From JBAXQQ01 sp037131695 (GTDB lineage Bacteria; Armatimonadota; Hebobacteria; CAIYQO01), in assembly GCA_964638715.1 (NCBI GenBank), contig CAZWZF010000013.1, forward strand, positions 37,197-101,196: a stretch of DNA of 64,000 nucleotides. The letters run 5' to 3'. Position 1 is the stretch's first letter. The number at the start of each line of letters is the position of its first letter. The position numbers and the translations under genes were made by a program. This document shows positions 35,701 through 44,425 of the stretch, one piece after another. The notes under the pieces were generated by a model. The model saw nothing but the letters and a program-made list of their open reading frames with translations. It ran no database searches and was not told the DNA's origin.

Positions 35701-36644
35701 CCGCGTATAATCCCATCCCCGATCCGATATATTTACGCTTTACCATGCCTGACGGACAAACAGTTCGCGCCGATGGCCGACTGGGGTTAACGCGAATGCG
35801 TATTCAACCAGTGGAAGGCAAAGCATGGATTGATTATCAGCCAAAACCTAACCAGAGTGGACCGGATATGGCGACGGCAATGATACTGACCGGCTTTTCC
35901 GCCGCGCCGGAGATTACCTGTAATGGAAGCAAATTGAAAAAAGCCGCGAAAATAAAAATCGATGGAAAAGTTGGATATATCGTTCCGCTGGTAAATAAAA
36001 TCAAGACCGGCAAGCTGCTGTCACGCTTGAAAAATGCCGATGCCAACTGGCAGAAAATTGCGGCATCCAATGCACAAAAAACATACTTCCAGGACTGGTA
36101 TGTCGTCGGGCCTTTTGAAAACTCCGACTATGCCGGCGAGAACTTCCAATTGAAAGATTTCGGCCCGGAAAAAGGATTAGATTTAAAAGCCACATATACC
36201 GGCGTAAAACCAGGTGAAAAAGCACTTGAACCAGCGACCGTGCAATGGGAACCATTATCGAAAGATGCACTGCCGGCATTATCTAATCAGCCAGTTAATC
36301 TGATAGGACGCTTTGACCCGCCACGTGGTATAATCGCATACGCGGCAACGACAATTGTCTCTGATTCTGACCGGACGGTACAACTGCTCACCGGCGGAGA
36401 TGAACGCCTGGGTGTATGGATTAATAGTCAGCGTGTAGCTTGGAACAAGGGATACAGGCTTGCCTATCATGACCAGGACCGCACCATGATAAAACTGAAA
36501 AAAGGTGAAAACTCAGTGTTGCTAAAACTCGGTCATGGTTACGAACAATGGCGGCTATACTTCCGACTGGCAGATGAATACGGCTTACCCATCAAAGGTG
36601 TATCATATAAAGGCCCGCATGGTTTAACACCTGCAGGTTTGTAA
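32766..36644 (+). CDS. Large secreted multidomain protein, polysaccharide-active candidate
   Basis: A 1292-residue protein with a Sec signal peptide (MKLMQLFTAILLSTIMCLP then AIAAD). Regions visible: an N-terminal jelly-roll-like part with DNRLPVVFGP-type strands (~60-260), a helical Trp/Tyr-rich region at ~320-580 reminiscent of an alpha/alpha toroid (RYDAHLTSDFALAP-like, QEAGDTYYQALSICGLQMIG), and beta-sandwich sequence at ~640-1000. A C-terminal ~190-residue domain opens YFQDWYVVGPFENSDYAGEN and continues GGDERLGVWINSQRVAWNKG, a beta-sandwich often appended to glycosidases and similar to PA14-type modules. The layout fits a polysaccharide lyase or hydrolase. No family signature or catalytic residue can be named. 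GAGGAG precedes the ATG. It is followed after 15 bp by another secreted-protein gene. Confidence 0.5.
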   Translation: MKLMQLFTAILLSTIMCLPAIAADETVTITIDKPQTAVLDPVNWNTVIANGNYFDAIRPMLVRFPGAAGIIHTKLLEGYSVGKAELVLEWDKQEGANPERGRAGWGSEEAYKKDPGKWSAIARPVMKPWSVDDPKLGPTADSYINGLGFWNHSTARGNGTDRLPVVFGPTPLNADSKIADIDITSILRDSSYGKNIGERLRSIEERGFEINKNELVDLKYNSQEGGWFDVYSWRVQTGYMKIWVKSPKLILTFNKDSAGARQAGKLPAPIDFKKLVNDLTVKPDGKSSMLPPANWAEIAAKYTSKPADMADWKWQRIQELRKLGGYNLGRIYMDPLLSLDVAKRDKYLKEILATAPHRWDGHLTSDFALAPNAYPELFPPAVQDHLELFWDGWLHPETEDTENPRQRSYFRSYNWTLGTQNFNTNSIAGTYLASQYIKAPYPLADAKYGLENILNRIYGFYNGANQEAGDTYYQALSICGLQMIGKYAKDPYDKLLGQITSEREVEQLISVYNPNLRRITYPMGRGEIKYQMLLQDGPYHAVNSLSKLGALIDTNKKIGDEIHHIPVFGTEGLPGRYATLAPWGPDEWQHIVDEKSYPWMNYARVWNFDPDYNPSGWAVHTLGKNYSLASRAEVHTYAGVTPVTAQWRREEKPVEHMEDLSTLQMSFGINGVFAQSIIQSASVQHKGKLLAMSPLPFRGSLSTLPNPDYAGGWRAKDPKFNPKAFNALSVSLAVMTFGDVTGREVWVNDKKIDQISGASSPEITDPKYDWNQHMMTTGKNSVFAKDSDLILIKDGVTYTAFRPVTVDPMTRDQQVEIAYEWPILYVNTFIYRDGNGLNLDDWYNAEKKASAGYVIEIGGQDEYGSFDNFRKNIMNGKLTVTRNEQGKYYDIAYQNGGDTLELGFKPWDMGKTFSGGEAGAVYTRVNGKADYGLPIGIQRDTPWSIQGSTGHLEKNGAVLESEPGFRTYLLAENTSKTYTAYNPIPDPIYLRFTMPDGQTVRADGRLGLTRMRIQPVEGKAWIDYQPKPNQSGPDMATAMILTGFSAAPEITCNGSKLKKAAKIKIDGKVGYIVPLVNKIKTGKLLSRLKNADANWQKIAASNAQKTYFQDWYVVGPFENSDYAGENFQLKDFGPEKGLDLKATYTGVKPGEKALEPATVQWEPLSKDALPALSNQPVNLIGRFDPPRGIIAYAATTIVSDSDRTVQLLTGGDERLGVWINSQRVAWNKGYRLAYHDQDRTMIKLKKGENSVLLKLGHGYEQWRLYFRLADEYGLPIKGVSYKGPHGLTPAGL

Positions 36645-36659
36645 AAAAAGGAAATTATT

Positions 36660-38729
36660 ATGCGAAAATCTATCTATTTATTGCTAATCATCATTTTGAC
36701 TGGCATAGTATCAGCGGTTGAACCACAACCACTACTGTCATGCAGCAAAGCAAAGGATTTCAAAACGGCCTTTGCGAATATCGGTACAGACTGGAAAGTG
36801 AATAAGGACGGATTGGAAGGACGCAGCCCGTTGTATTATTCAATGCCCGGCACAAAACTGGACGGAATGACTGATGACACCCATACCTATTGCGTCGTGC
36901 ATCCGGTGAATATGTGGCGATACGCGATTACCGGTTCACCGTCTTGGCAGGATTACACTGTAGAAACCACCATGTGCATACTTGAACCCGCGCCGTTGAA
37001 AGGACCGCGAGTCGGCAGCGGCAACGTATTCATGAACTACCAGTGGGGACGCGAGGCCGTCGGCACCGATGCGGGAATCATCATCCGCTATCAGGGACCG
37101 GACAGTTATTACCAATTGCGGTTTTCCAGCGGATACGGACATGTTGAATTATGGAAAACTAAAGGCGGAGTGGTTTGCGTAAAACCGTATGCTATCAAAC
37201 CGCAGCAGGATATGAAAGTTACCGTTACCGCAAGCGGTCGCTGGATAATAGTGGCAATTGATGACAAAGAACTGATGCGTTATTATGACCCGGTTGAGCC
37301 AATTACCCGCGGTCAGGCAGGATTTGCCGTGCGGGAAAGCCTGGTGCGTTTCAGCGATTTGAACATCACCCCGGCAGCACCGATTACCGACCCGGCGCCA
37401 AAACATGTTGCCAACTTCAAACTGCGCGAATGGGTGGGACACCAGTATATCTTTGACGGCGACGAACCTATTGGCTGGATCAACCCGAAAGATACCGGCG
37501 TGGTTCAGGAAGTAAAACTGGTACCTGGCTTAATGCCTATGCTGCTTTTCCAGCCAGGAGCAACTTGGGGAGATTTGAATTGGAAACCACAAGTTCAATT
37601 TACTTTGGAAAAAGAAGGTGATTCACTTGTTTTTAATAATGCTTTGGAAGATAAGGACGGACGCTGTACCGGCACCGGCAAAGTTACGATAACCTATGAC
37701 CCGCAAGTTGGATACATTTGGGATAACCAGGCGACCATTAATACGCTGCTTGACGATAAAATGTCGAAATGGAACCTGAATATCGTCGATCCCTGTTTTT
37801 ACCAGACCGTAGCAATGGCGACGAACAAAATGCCAGCCGGACGTTCCAACCCAAACTATGCCTTATACACCCGAAACGATGGCAAATACGGCGCGTTCCC
37901 GGCGAACCATCAGTATAAAAACAGCATGGCGCAACTGCCGGAACTGCTTATCAAAAAAGGCGGCTTTTTCGCCACTACCGTAGATAATTGGGCGGCAGCA
38001 ATGGAAGTGCCAGCCGATAATAATTACCAGTATTATGCCGATTATTGCGCCTGGGGGTTGGACCAACATGTAGCGCCGGTGGCAGATTTCAACGCGCCAA
38101 ACTGGGCAGTGGTAAATATAAAGGCAAAAAAAGGCGATACCTACCAGGGCCACGCGCGCATCTACGCCATTCCGCCGGCAAAGGTTCAGGAGATATTGCG
38201 GCAGGCGATTTTGCCCAATAACAGCCCATCCATCCTGCGGGAACTGATTGCCCATGTTGAGCCGGTAAACAACTGCACTGATATCGTCACAGCGGTTGCC
38301 GGCGACTCCAAAGTGCGCTGGACCGGCGACTATACCATCGACCGTACTATCGGACATAATGACACCACCAGTATGCGCCTGGCAGACAATAGCAGCACCC
38401 AACTCGAACAAATCGGTCCATCATACCGCACCGGCCCATACCTTGCCGATAACTACCGTTTTGGCGTCTGGGCAAACGCGAAAGATTTCACCGGCAAAGT
38501 AACCCTCACCGCCAGCAATTTCGTCACCGCCGACGGCCACAAAATAACCGGCACCACCAGCGCGTCACTGAATATTGACGGCAATACCAACGACTGGCAA
38601 TACATCAGTTTCGAAAACAGTTTCCCCCACGGCTGCCACTTCTGGAACATGGCCATCACCACCCAGGGCAAAGGCACCCTATACGCTGACGATTTCGAAT
38701 TGTCACCAATAACCAGTAAGGAAAAATAA
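36660..38729 (+). CDS. Secreted protein with N-terminal DUF1080/LamG-like sandwich
   Basis: A 689-residue protein with a signal peptide (MRKSIYLLLIIILTGIVSAV). Residues ~35-240 are a concanavalin-like sandwich of the DUF1080/3-keto-glucoside hydrolase type (SWQDYTVETTMCILEP; GIIIRYQGPDSYYQLRFSSG; VTASGRWIIVAIDDKELMRY; GQAGFAVRESLVRFSDLNI). The middle part (DGDEPIGWINPKDTGVVQEV…) is unrecognised. The C-terminal ~150 residues form another sandwich (DNYRFGVWANAKDFTGKVTL; GTLYADDFEL). It sits in an operon with the 1292-residue protein and the oxidoreductase. AAGGAA lies upstream of the ATG. Candidate secreted glycoside-binding or -cleaving protein. A strong terminator follows. Confidence 0.55.
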   Translation: MRKSIYLLLIIILTGIVSAVEPQPLLSCSKAKDFKTAFANIGTDWKVNKDGLEGRSPLYYSMPGTKLDGMTDDTHTYCVVHPVNMWRYAITGSPSWQDYTVETTMCILEPAPLKGPRVGSGNVFMNYQWGREAVGTDAGIIIRYQGPDSYYQLRFSSGYGHVELWKTKGGVVCVKPYAIKPQQDMKVTVTASGRWIIVAIDDKELMRYYDPVEPITRGQAGFAVRESLVRFSDLNITPAAPITDPAPKHVANFKLREWVGHQYIFDGDEPIGWINPKDTGVVQEVKLVPGLMPMLLFQPGATWGDLNWKPQVQFTLEKEGDSLVFNNALEDKDGRCTGTGKVTITYDPQVGYIWDNQATINTLLDDKMSKWNLNIVDPCFYQTVAMATNKMPAGRSNPNYALYTRNDGKYGAFPANHQYKNSMAQLPELLIKKGGFFATTVDNWAAAMEVPADNNYQYYADYCAWGLDQHVAPVADFNAPNWAVVNIKAKKGDTYQGHARIYAIPPAKVQEILRQAILPNNSPSILRELIAHVEPVNNCTDIVTAVAGDSKVRWTGDYTIDRTIGHNDTTSMRLADNSSTQLEQIGPSYRTGPYLADNYRFGVWANAKDFTGKVTLTASNFVTADGHKITGTTSASLNIDGNTNDWQYISFENSFPHGCHFWNMAITTQGKGTLYADDFELSPITSKEK

Positions 38730-38797
38730 AACGAAGCGCCGGCTTTCAGCCAGTGAGTTAAATATTGGGGGAGCCGGGTTGCGACCCTAATAATATA

Positions 38798-38833
38798 GAC
38801 ACCTGCCATCATCAACAGCAGGTGTCATTTTTT
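38798..38833. terminator. Intrinsic terminator between convergent genes
   Basis: Stem GACACCTGC (38798-38806) / GCAGGTGTC (38818-38826), 11-nt loop, then A followed by T6 on the plus strand. It lies between the convergent ends at 38729 and 38837 and probably serves both. Confidence 0.85.
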
Positions 38834-38836
38834 ATT

Positions 38837-41800
38837 CTATAAATCCGGATCATCCGGGTTTTCTGATTTGAATTTTATGGTTTTGTCGGGATATACCAAG
38901 TCGAAGTCACCCCATAACGATGGGGTCAGGCGCGCTTCGGATGGAAGGTCGGCTACTACGGTCTGTGATTTGCCGGACCAATACAGGCGGTTTACCGTGC
39001 GCATACCGCCGCCATCGGCTTGCAATATACCCATATCGCCACGCAGCCTTACGCCTGGTTTTGGCGCGGCTACCCCCAGGGATTTCCAGGGGATTGCTGC
39101 TTCCAGCGTCCACATTTGCAATACCTGGGTTCCTCCACCCTTCATTGTTGTCGTGCCAATTGCCACCTTGGCATCAGTCAATAATTCCACCCGATCCATG
39201 CGGGTTTTGCCCACCGGCGAAGTATACTCGTGATTCTTTTCAGCAGGCGCAGTCGGGTCTACCGGCGCAAACAGCACCGCGGATGGCTGTCCCTTGACCA
39301 ATGAAAATACGATTCTTATATCGCCAGCAACTGGCGACATCCGGCGCGGGTCGGCCTTGGTATCAAATCCCAGACTTATTTCCGCAGCGTCACCGCCTTT
39401 GAAAACTACCGGTGCATCAATTGATGAATTTCTGAATGGTCCATCTGTTTTTGAACGATATGCGACATACAGATTATCCTCGTCAAATGCAATCGCTCCC
39501 AGCGATGTCAGCATGTGGTCGGTAAAGTGCAGACTGTGAATGACCGTTTCGTTAATGGTGATAAATGAGTCTGCCGGCCATTCATCCAACACACCGGTGA
39601 CATTCACATACGGTCCGTCAAGATAAAATGCCTTCGCAATTTTTGGCTCTTTTCGCGATTCTGCCAACAAGGCGCGCTGTACCTGCCATTCCTGGGTTTT
39701 ATTAATATCATCCGCGGTTATCGTAATCGCTCCCTGCATACGCTGCAGGCTTTCCAGACCTTCTACTCGCACTATACTCATGTGATTATGACCGGCGATG
39801 GCATAGACATTGCCATCAGTATTTACCACACATCCCTGGTAATGTTCCTGTCCGGGACGCAAGTCGGTAAGGTCTACCTTGCCCGGTTCCCATTCCGGCA
39901 TTGAAAAATACTTTTTACCATATCCGGCAGGCCCGCCTAAAATACAGCCAACCAGCATGCCGTCGGCAGTATAGCAGAACCAGTCGCCTTCATCGCTGTT
40001 AGTAATGAAATATTCTTCTTCAATACCCTGGGCATTTTTAACTTTAATATGCCCGATGTGGTTGTGTTCCTGGTTCAATACACCCGGCGGTCGTTCGTAT
40101 CCAAATCCGGCAGCGTAAAAGCCATCATGCTTGGCGTATTCGTTATAATATTCCCACAGTTGCTTGCCGTCCGCATCAATCAGACGGGTGCCGATGACGA
40201 AAGTCCTGCCTTTATCATCGCCAAATACCCGGTTGTTTCTGGCACCGTCGCCATGGGTCAAAGTATCCAGATTCTCCAGTTTTGCCATATCATACATCGG
40301 AATACCGTCAGCCTGTATACCGGCTGGACGTATTCGCAATCCCGGTGAAAGGAAGGTAAGGTCTTCGCCAACTGTCCAATAATTCGGCAATCCACCGCCG
40401 ATTTCTTTTATCTGCACTTCAGCGGCTTGCGGTATACCATCAGAATTTTTATCCCACCAGACGAACAGGTATTTGCTTCCGTCCAGCGACCCAAAGGTTT
40501 CACGCAAATCTTTCCGCTCATTTATTTCTTTCCACTTGCTCATCACACCGCAGGCAGCCATAGGCACTGCAACGCGATTTCTTTCTTCAGTAATTAACGC
40601 AACTTCGCTGCCAAATATCGGGCCAACCAGATAACGATGGGTTTTGTAATACACCGTTCTCTGCACGTCCTGTCCCAGCAACGCGTCTAATTCCCAGCTC
40701 TTTTTATCCCAATCGATGACAAACTTCATCCCCTGGTAATAAACATAACGCCGGTCGCGGCTGTCCATGGTACCGCCACCACCATATTGTGTCGGGCCAA
40801 GAAATGCCTTGTCCGGCTTGCCATCTGCACCGAAACGCTGAATGCGTTTTGGCACATAAGTATAATCGGCAACCCAGACCCGTCCCAGTTTATCAACAGT
40901 AATACCTAACGGATTAACAAGATATGACGGATCCCACTTGCCGGTTTGACTTCCACCCGGTTTGCCTATAGTGCGTACCAGACTGCCGTTGGCGGGGTCG
41001 AATACTTTTATAACTTTCGCGCCGCCATCGGTCACGTAAATCATACCCTTTGCATCACAAGCCAGTCCGGACGGATTGGCGATTTTATCTTTTGTTACAA
41101 CTATACGGCTGGTCTCGCCATCTTTCAACGGCACAGTAGCAATCTGCCCATTAGAAACGGCATATAAAGTGCCGTTTGGATTAAAGGCTAATTGCGATGG
41201 TTTCGGCATCAACACATAGCGTTCCAGGGTTGCCATACCCTGGTCATCATCAGCACCCGGCAATTTTAATATTGCGACTCTATCATGTTTCGATTGCGGC
41301 AATCCTTCCGGGTCACCCTCAAGATAACGCAAAACTGCCGCACTGGTGAATCCTGCCCAATTTACGTTATCGACGGTTTTCGATGCCGCACTGGTCATTA
41401 ACCGGACGCGCAGCGCGCGGGTTTTCACCACTTCGCCAAAATCAAGCGGGTACGCGGATGCGGCAAAGCCAATATTTGCAACAGCAACCTGGTGCCAGTT
41501 TGTATCATCAGTCAGTGATTCTTTGGGGTCTTTACCATCAGGACCTGTCCAGGCATCCACACATAACTGGCTGGATGTATCACGGCCTGGCGGTGGCGCG
41601 GTCGGCTCAAATAAAAGCATGCCGCGCAATAAATATTCTTCTTTCCAAATATATGCCATCGCAACTGGTGCGGACGGCTGAATAATTTTCCCTTCACGGG
41701 TTACCATCCATCCACCTTTCGGTGTCGGATTTCCTTCTGTCCCTACCCGTTCGGCCAGGTATGAAACTTCATCGAAACGGCGCGGCATCGCCAGGGTAAA

Positions 41801-43963
41801 GTTTATGCGTTTCGCTCCTATTCTCAAAGCAGAGGTTTTTATGCCACCTTCCGGTGCTAACGCTACGCCCATACTTCCGGCTTTACCAGTAATGGTTAAT
41901 GGTATCCAATTATCTTCTTCATCATCACCACCACCAGCATCGCCGCCATCTCCAAAGCCAACATCAACGATATCATCTTCGCCAGCTGCCTTCATCTTTT
42001 TCCCGGGTTTCATTACCCAAACTTTAGTTTTTGCGTCTGGAATCACCACAGAACCAATGGTTGTTGGCTCTTTCAATGATAAAACCAATGTATTTGCCAT
42101 CGGTCCAGTGGTGGGGGCATCGCCAAATAGTGATGAATCAAGGTTATTCAATGGTTCATTTTTTAGTCCCGGAGAGTCTGCCGGGGTTTTATCTGTCATG
42201 AAAGCCGCGTAAAATTTCATTAATTCATCAGCTTCATAAAAATCGTAATTACGGTCTGTCCTGTCATTTCGTTTGCCATGACCTTTTTTAAGATATACAA
42301 ATGGTACTGATGTTTTAACATCCATAACTTCAGATGTAAATGATGGCTTAAGCCATGACAACGGCTTGCCGGAGATGGCAAGATAAAGGCGCCCATCCCG
42401 CACGGTAATACCATTTGCTCCGGTATCCAATTTCCCGTCAGCCATTGCCCATGGTTCACCTGCAGGTGCCGGGTTAGGCGCATTAAAGATAGAACGGCCA
42501 GAGAACTTATTTTGGGTATCTACCCGGTAAACATAATTTGTTGTCAAGGCATATCCAAAACGGTCGTCGCCAGTTACAGCATGAGGACCGTCAAATCCAA
42601 ACGGAAACATACCGGCACCGAATTGCTTGACACCGTCCAGGTCAGTTGCCATTAAGGAATGCCCGCTTTCCGCGCAAGGACTGCTTATCCACATACGGTC
42701 GCCAATTGCTGCAACACTGCTGCCCGGGCAATGGTCTGCCAGCCAGCCGCCGCCGCCTTTTGCGGGTTCCGGTGCCCACCAACCGGGAATTCCGGCATTG
42801 TACAGCGTCATTTCATAAGTTAATTTAAACTGTGGACGGGCAACAGCATTCCAGGTATATTCTCCCGGCGGCACCATTGTCCCACTCATATCTTTCAAAT
42901 TCCATGGTTCCAGCGTCGCGCCTTTATCGCGCGGAGTTTCACCCACCAGTCGACGTACTAATTTGCCGGTCTTTTTATCATGAATATCAAGCGCGATAAT
43001 GCCGTCCATCGGCATGTTGTAATTAATATTATATGGCGTCGGCGGTTCTACTCCCGGAGATTCAGCGCGGTCGCCCAGCAAGGCCAGCGGACACATCAGA
43101 TCAATAATGCCATCTGTTTTTCCCGGCACAATCGGACCCCGCACCTTAACCGCCCAGGTGGCAGCCGGGTTTGGGAATACCAACTGTACTATCGAACCTG
43201 AAGCAGCCGCGTCAACCGGCTGGGTCCAGTTACCCTTGGCGGCGGTAGCGGGAACCTTATCTTCCGCCGGGTCCAGCATCTCCATACGCAATTCAGCAGG
43301 CTTTTCTAAAAATAATACGGTTCCGCTTATAGTCTGGCGAATTCGCCAGGCTGCGATATTTAACTCGGATACTCCCGCGTCGGCAACTCTGGTGGTGCGT
43401 CCCAAATCAAGAGCATTATAATAGCGTTCCTGCAGGCAAACTATTCTGCCTATCTTCACGTCGCGCGGTTTAGTATCGGCAGCATCCATCACATCAGAAA
43501 ATCTCAACGCGCGTGTTTTGCTATCTTTGGGCAGGTATTTCACCATTCCAGGACGCAATGTAATCCATTGCGCGTTATTCATCACATCGCCGGGATATGC
43601 CGCATCTGGTTTTAATATGCTAACAAATGTACCGGTTAACTGTTTCAATGGCACTTTATCAGCCCCCAGGTAGTCCGGGGTTATCAAAGTGCCAATAGTT
43701 ACCGGACGTGTGAAAGAGACACGAAAATGCCTTGATTTTGCGATGACCGCACCGGTATTCCACCCGGCATTATCTGCCGACAACCCAAACGCCGCGGACA
43801 ACGCCGCCGGCGAAGCCGCATTCACCCGCTGACCATCAACAAAAGCCTCGCATTTGCCGGTATCAAATAAATCTGCCGTTACCACCGGCGTCATTCCCCC
43901 CGCAAATGCGAACGAAAATAAGCCAACACAAAGGCATACCATAATTGCGCGTAACTGGAACAT
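38837..43963 (-). CDS. Giant secreted protein: FlgD-like, NHL propeller and CBM9-like domains
   Basis: The ATG at 43963 is preferred because GAGGG lies ~9 bp upstream and it gives a proper signal peptide (MFQLRAIMVCLCVGLFSFAF then AGG). The longer frame to 44020 would bury it. The protein has 1708 residues. It carries a FlgD-like Ig segment (GKLVRRLVGE … GTMVPPGEYTWNAVARP, ~330-400). NHL-type propeller blades sit in the middle (PSQLAFNPNGTLYAVSNGQI; NPSGLACDAKGMIYVTDGGA; VNPLGITVDKLGRVWVADYT). The C-terminal ~230 residues form a CBM9-like sugar-binding domain (VTGVLDEWPADSF … AIAFDEDNLYVAYRSK … WTLEAAIPWKSLGV). No enzymatic motif is seen. An extracellular binding or scaffold protein is the best guess. 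It is convergent with the operon 31657-38729. Confidence 0.6.
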   Translation of the reverse strand: MFQLRAIMVCLCVGLFSFAFAGGMTPVVTADLFDTGKCEAFVDGQRVNAASPAALSAAFGLSADNAGWNTGAVIAKSRHFRVSFTRPVTIGTLITPDYLGADKVPLKQLTGTFVSILKPDAAYPGDVMNNAQWITLRPGMVKYLPKDSKTRALRFSDVMDAADTKPRDVKIGRIVCLQERYYNALDLGRTTRVADAGVSELNIAAWRIRQTISGTVLFLEKPAELRMEMLDPAEDKVPATAAKGNWTQPVDAAASGSIVQLVFPNPAATWAVKVRGPIVPGKTDGIIDLMCPLALLGDRAESPGVEPPTPYNINYNMPMDGIIALDIHDKKTGKLVRRLVGETPRDKGATLEPWNLKDMSGTMVPPGEYTWNAVARPQFKLTYEMTLYNAGIPGWWAPEPAKGGGGWLADHCPGSSVAAIGDRMWISSPCAESGHSLMATDLDGVKQFGAGMFPFGFDGPHAVTGDDRFGYALTTNYVYRVDTQNKFSGRSIFNAPNPAPAGEPWAMADGKLDTGANGITVRDGRLYLAISGKPLSWLKPSFTSEVMDVKTSVPFVYLKKGHGKRNDRTDRNYDFYEADELMKFYAAFMTDKTPADSPGLKNEPLNNLDSSLFGDAPTTGPMANTLVLSLKEPTTIGSVVIPDAKTKVWVMKPGKKMKAAGEDDIVDVGFGDGGDAGGGDDEEDNWIPLTITGKAGSMGVALAPEGGIKTSALRIGAKRINFTLAMPRRFDEVSYLAERVGTEGNPTPKGGWMVTREGKIIQPSAPVAMAYIWKEEYLLRGMLLFEPTAPPPGRDTSSQLCVDAWTGPDGKDPKESLTDDTNWHQVAVANIGFAASAYPLDFGEVVKTRALRVRLMTSAASKTVDNVNWAGFTSAAVLRYLEGDPEGLPQSKHDRVAILKLPGADDDQGMATLERYVLMPKPSQLAFNPNGTLYAVSNGQIATVPLKDGETSRIVVTKDKIANPSGLACDAKGMIYVTDGGAKVIKVFDPANGSLVRTIGKPGGSQTGKWDPSYLVNPLGITVDKLGRVWVADYTYVPKRIQRFGADGKPDKAFLGPTQYGGGGTMDSRDRRYVYYQGMKFVIDWDKKSWELDALLGQDVQRTVYYKTHRYLVGPIFGSEVALITEERNRVAVPMAACGVMSKWKEINERKDLRETFGSLDGSKYLFVWWDKNSDGIPQAAEVQIKEIGGGLPNYWTVGEDLTFLSPGLRIRPAGIQADGIPMYDMAKLENLDTLTHGDGARNNRVFGDDKGRTFVIGTRLIDADGKQLWEYYNEYAKHDGFYAAGFGYERPPGVLNQEHNHIGHIKVKNAQGIEEEYFITNSDEGDWFCYTADGMLVGCILGGPAGYGKKYFSMPEWEPGKVDLTDLRPGQEHYQGCVVNTDGNVYAIAGHNHMSIVRVEGLESLQRMQGAITITADDINKTQEWQVQRALLAESRKEPKIAKAFYLDGPYVNVTGVLDEWPADSFITINETVIHSLHFTDHMLTSLGAIAFDEDNLYVAYRSKTDGPFRNSSIDAPVVFKGGDAAEISLGFDTKADPRRMSPVAGDIRIVFSLVKGQPSAVLFAPVDPTAPAEKNHEYTSPVGKTRMDRVELLTDAKVAIGTTTMKGGGTQVLQMWTLEAAIPWKSLGVAAPKPGVRLRGDMGILQADGGGMRTVNRLYWSGKSQTVVADLPSEARLTPSLWGDFDLVYPDKTIKFKSENPDDPDL

Positions 43964-44425
43964 AAAAAACACCCTCGCTATCAATCTGTTCAATAGATTT
44001 GACGTCTCATATCTTATCATTTAAACAGTTGTCTGTCACAATATTAGATAATAAGCAACTGATTTAGTTGCGAAATATTATATCGATTGTGTTAATTTGG
44101 TGAAAGAGTTTTAAATAAAAATGTTGTGTTTTGAAATTCCATTCTCATTACTGATATAAAATAGTCAAAGTGGTAAGTTTTTTACACCACTTTAGTACCA
44201 AAGTGGTAAGAATTTTGTACCACTTTTACAAGTTAAATAATTATTTTTATATCCTGTAGGGAACACCGTCCCCTACAAAAAAATATGCCTTATAAAAATA
44301 AATTTAAAATATTTTCCACAAAAATTCTAAGTACCTGATTTTGACACTGAGGTTGGGTATTCTTATCATGTTGGACAATAAATTTAGTTGTAATTTGCTG
44401 TCTGCATTATCTGAGGAGGATAATT
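43964..44425. other. Intergenic region with hairpin repeats and a promoter
   Basis: Divergent region between the giant protein gene and the ARPP-1-like gene. Bases 44166-44227 hold two successive inverted repeats built from AAAGTGGT/ACCACTTT (44167-44174 with 44186-44193, and 44200-44207 with 44219-44226). At ~44257-44277 a hairpin GTAGGGaacaccgtcCCCTAC belongs to the same dispersed family as 48834-48936. The promoter at 44341-44369 is listed separately. No gene was seen. Confidence 0.6.
44341..44369 (+). promoter_or_regulatory. Sigma70-type promoter for the ARPP-1/ADP-ribosylglycohydrolase pair
   Basis: TTGACA (44341-44346), 17-bp spacer, TATCAT (44364-44369, 5 of 6). It lies 56 bp upstream of the ATG at 44426; GAGGAGG lies just before that ATG. 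A near-consensus promoter implies steady expression of the pair independent of the sugar operons. Confidence 0.75.

Noticed and set aside
41805..42212. 135-residue plus-strand open frame
   Set aside because: Antisense to the giant secreted protein, Pro/Ser-rich as expected from its Gly/Asp-rich acidic region; no start signal.
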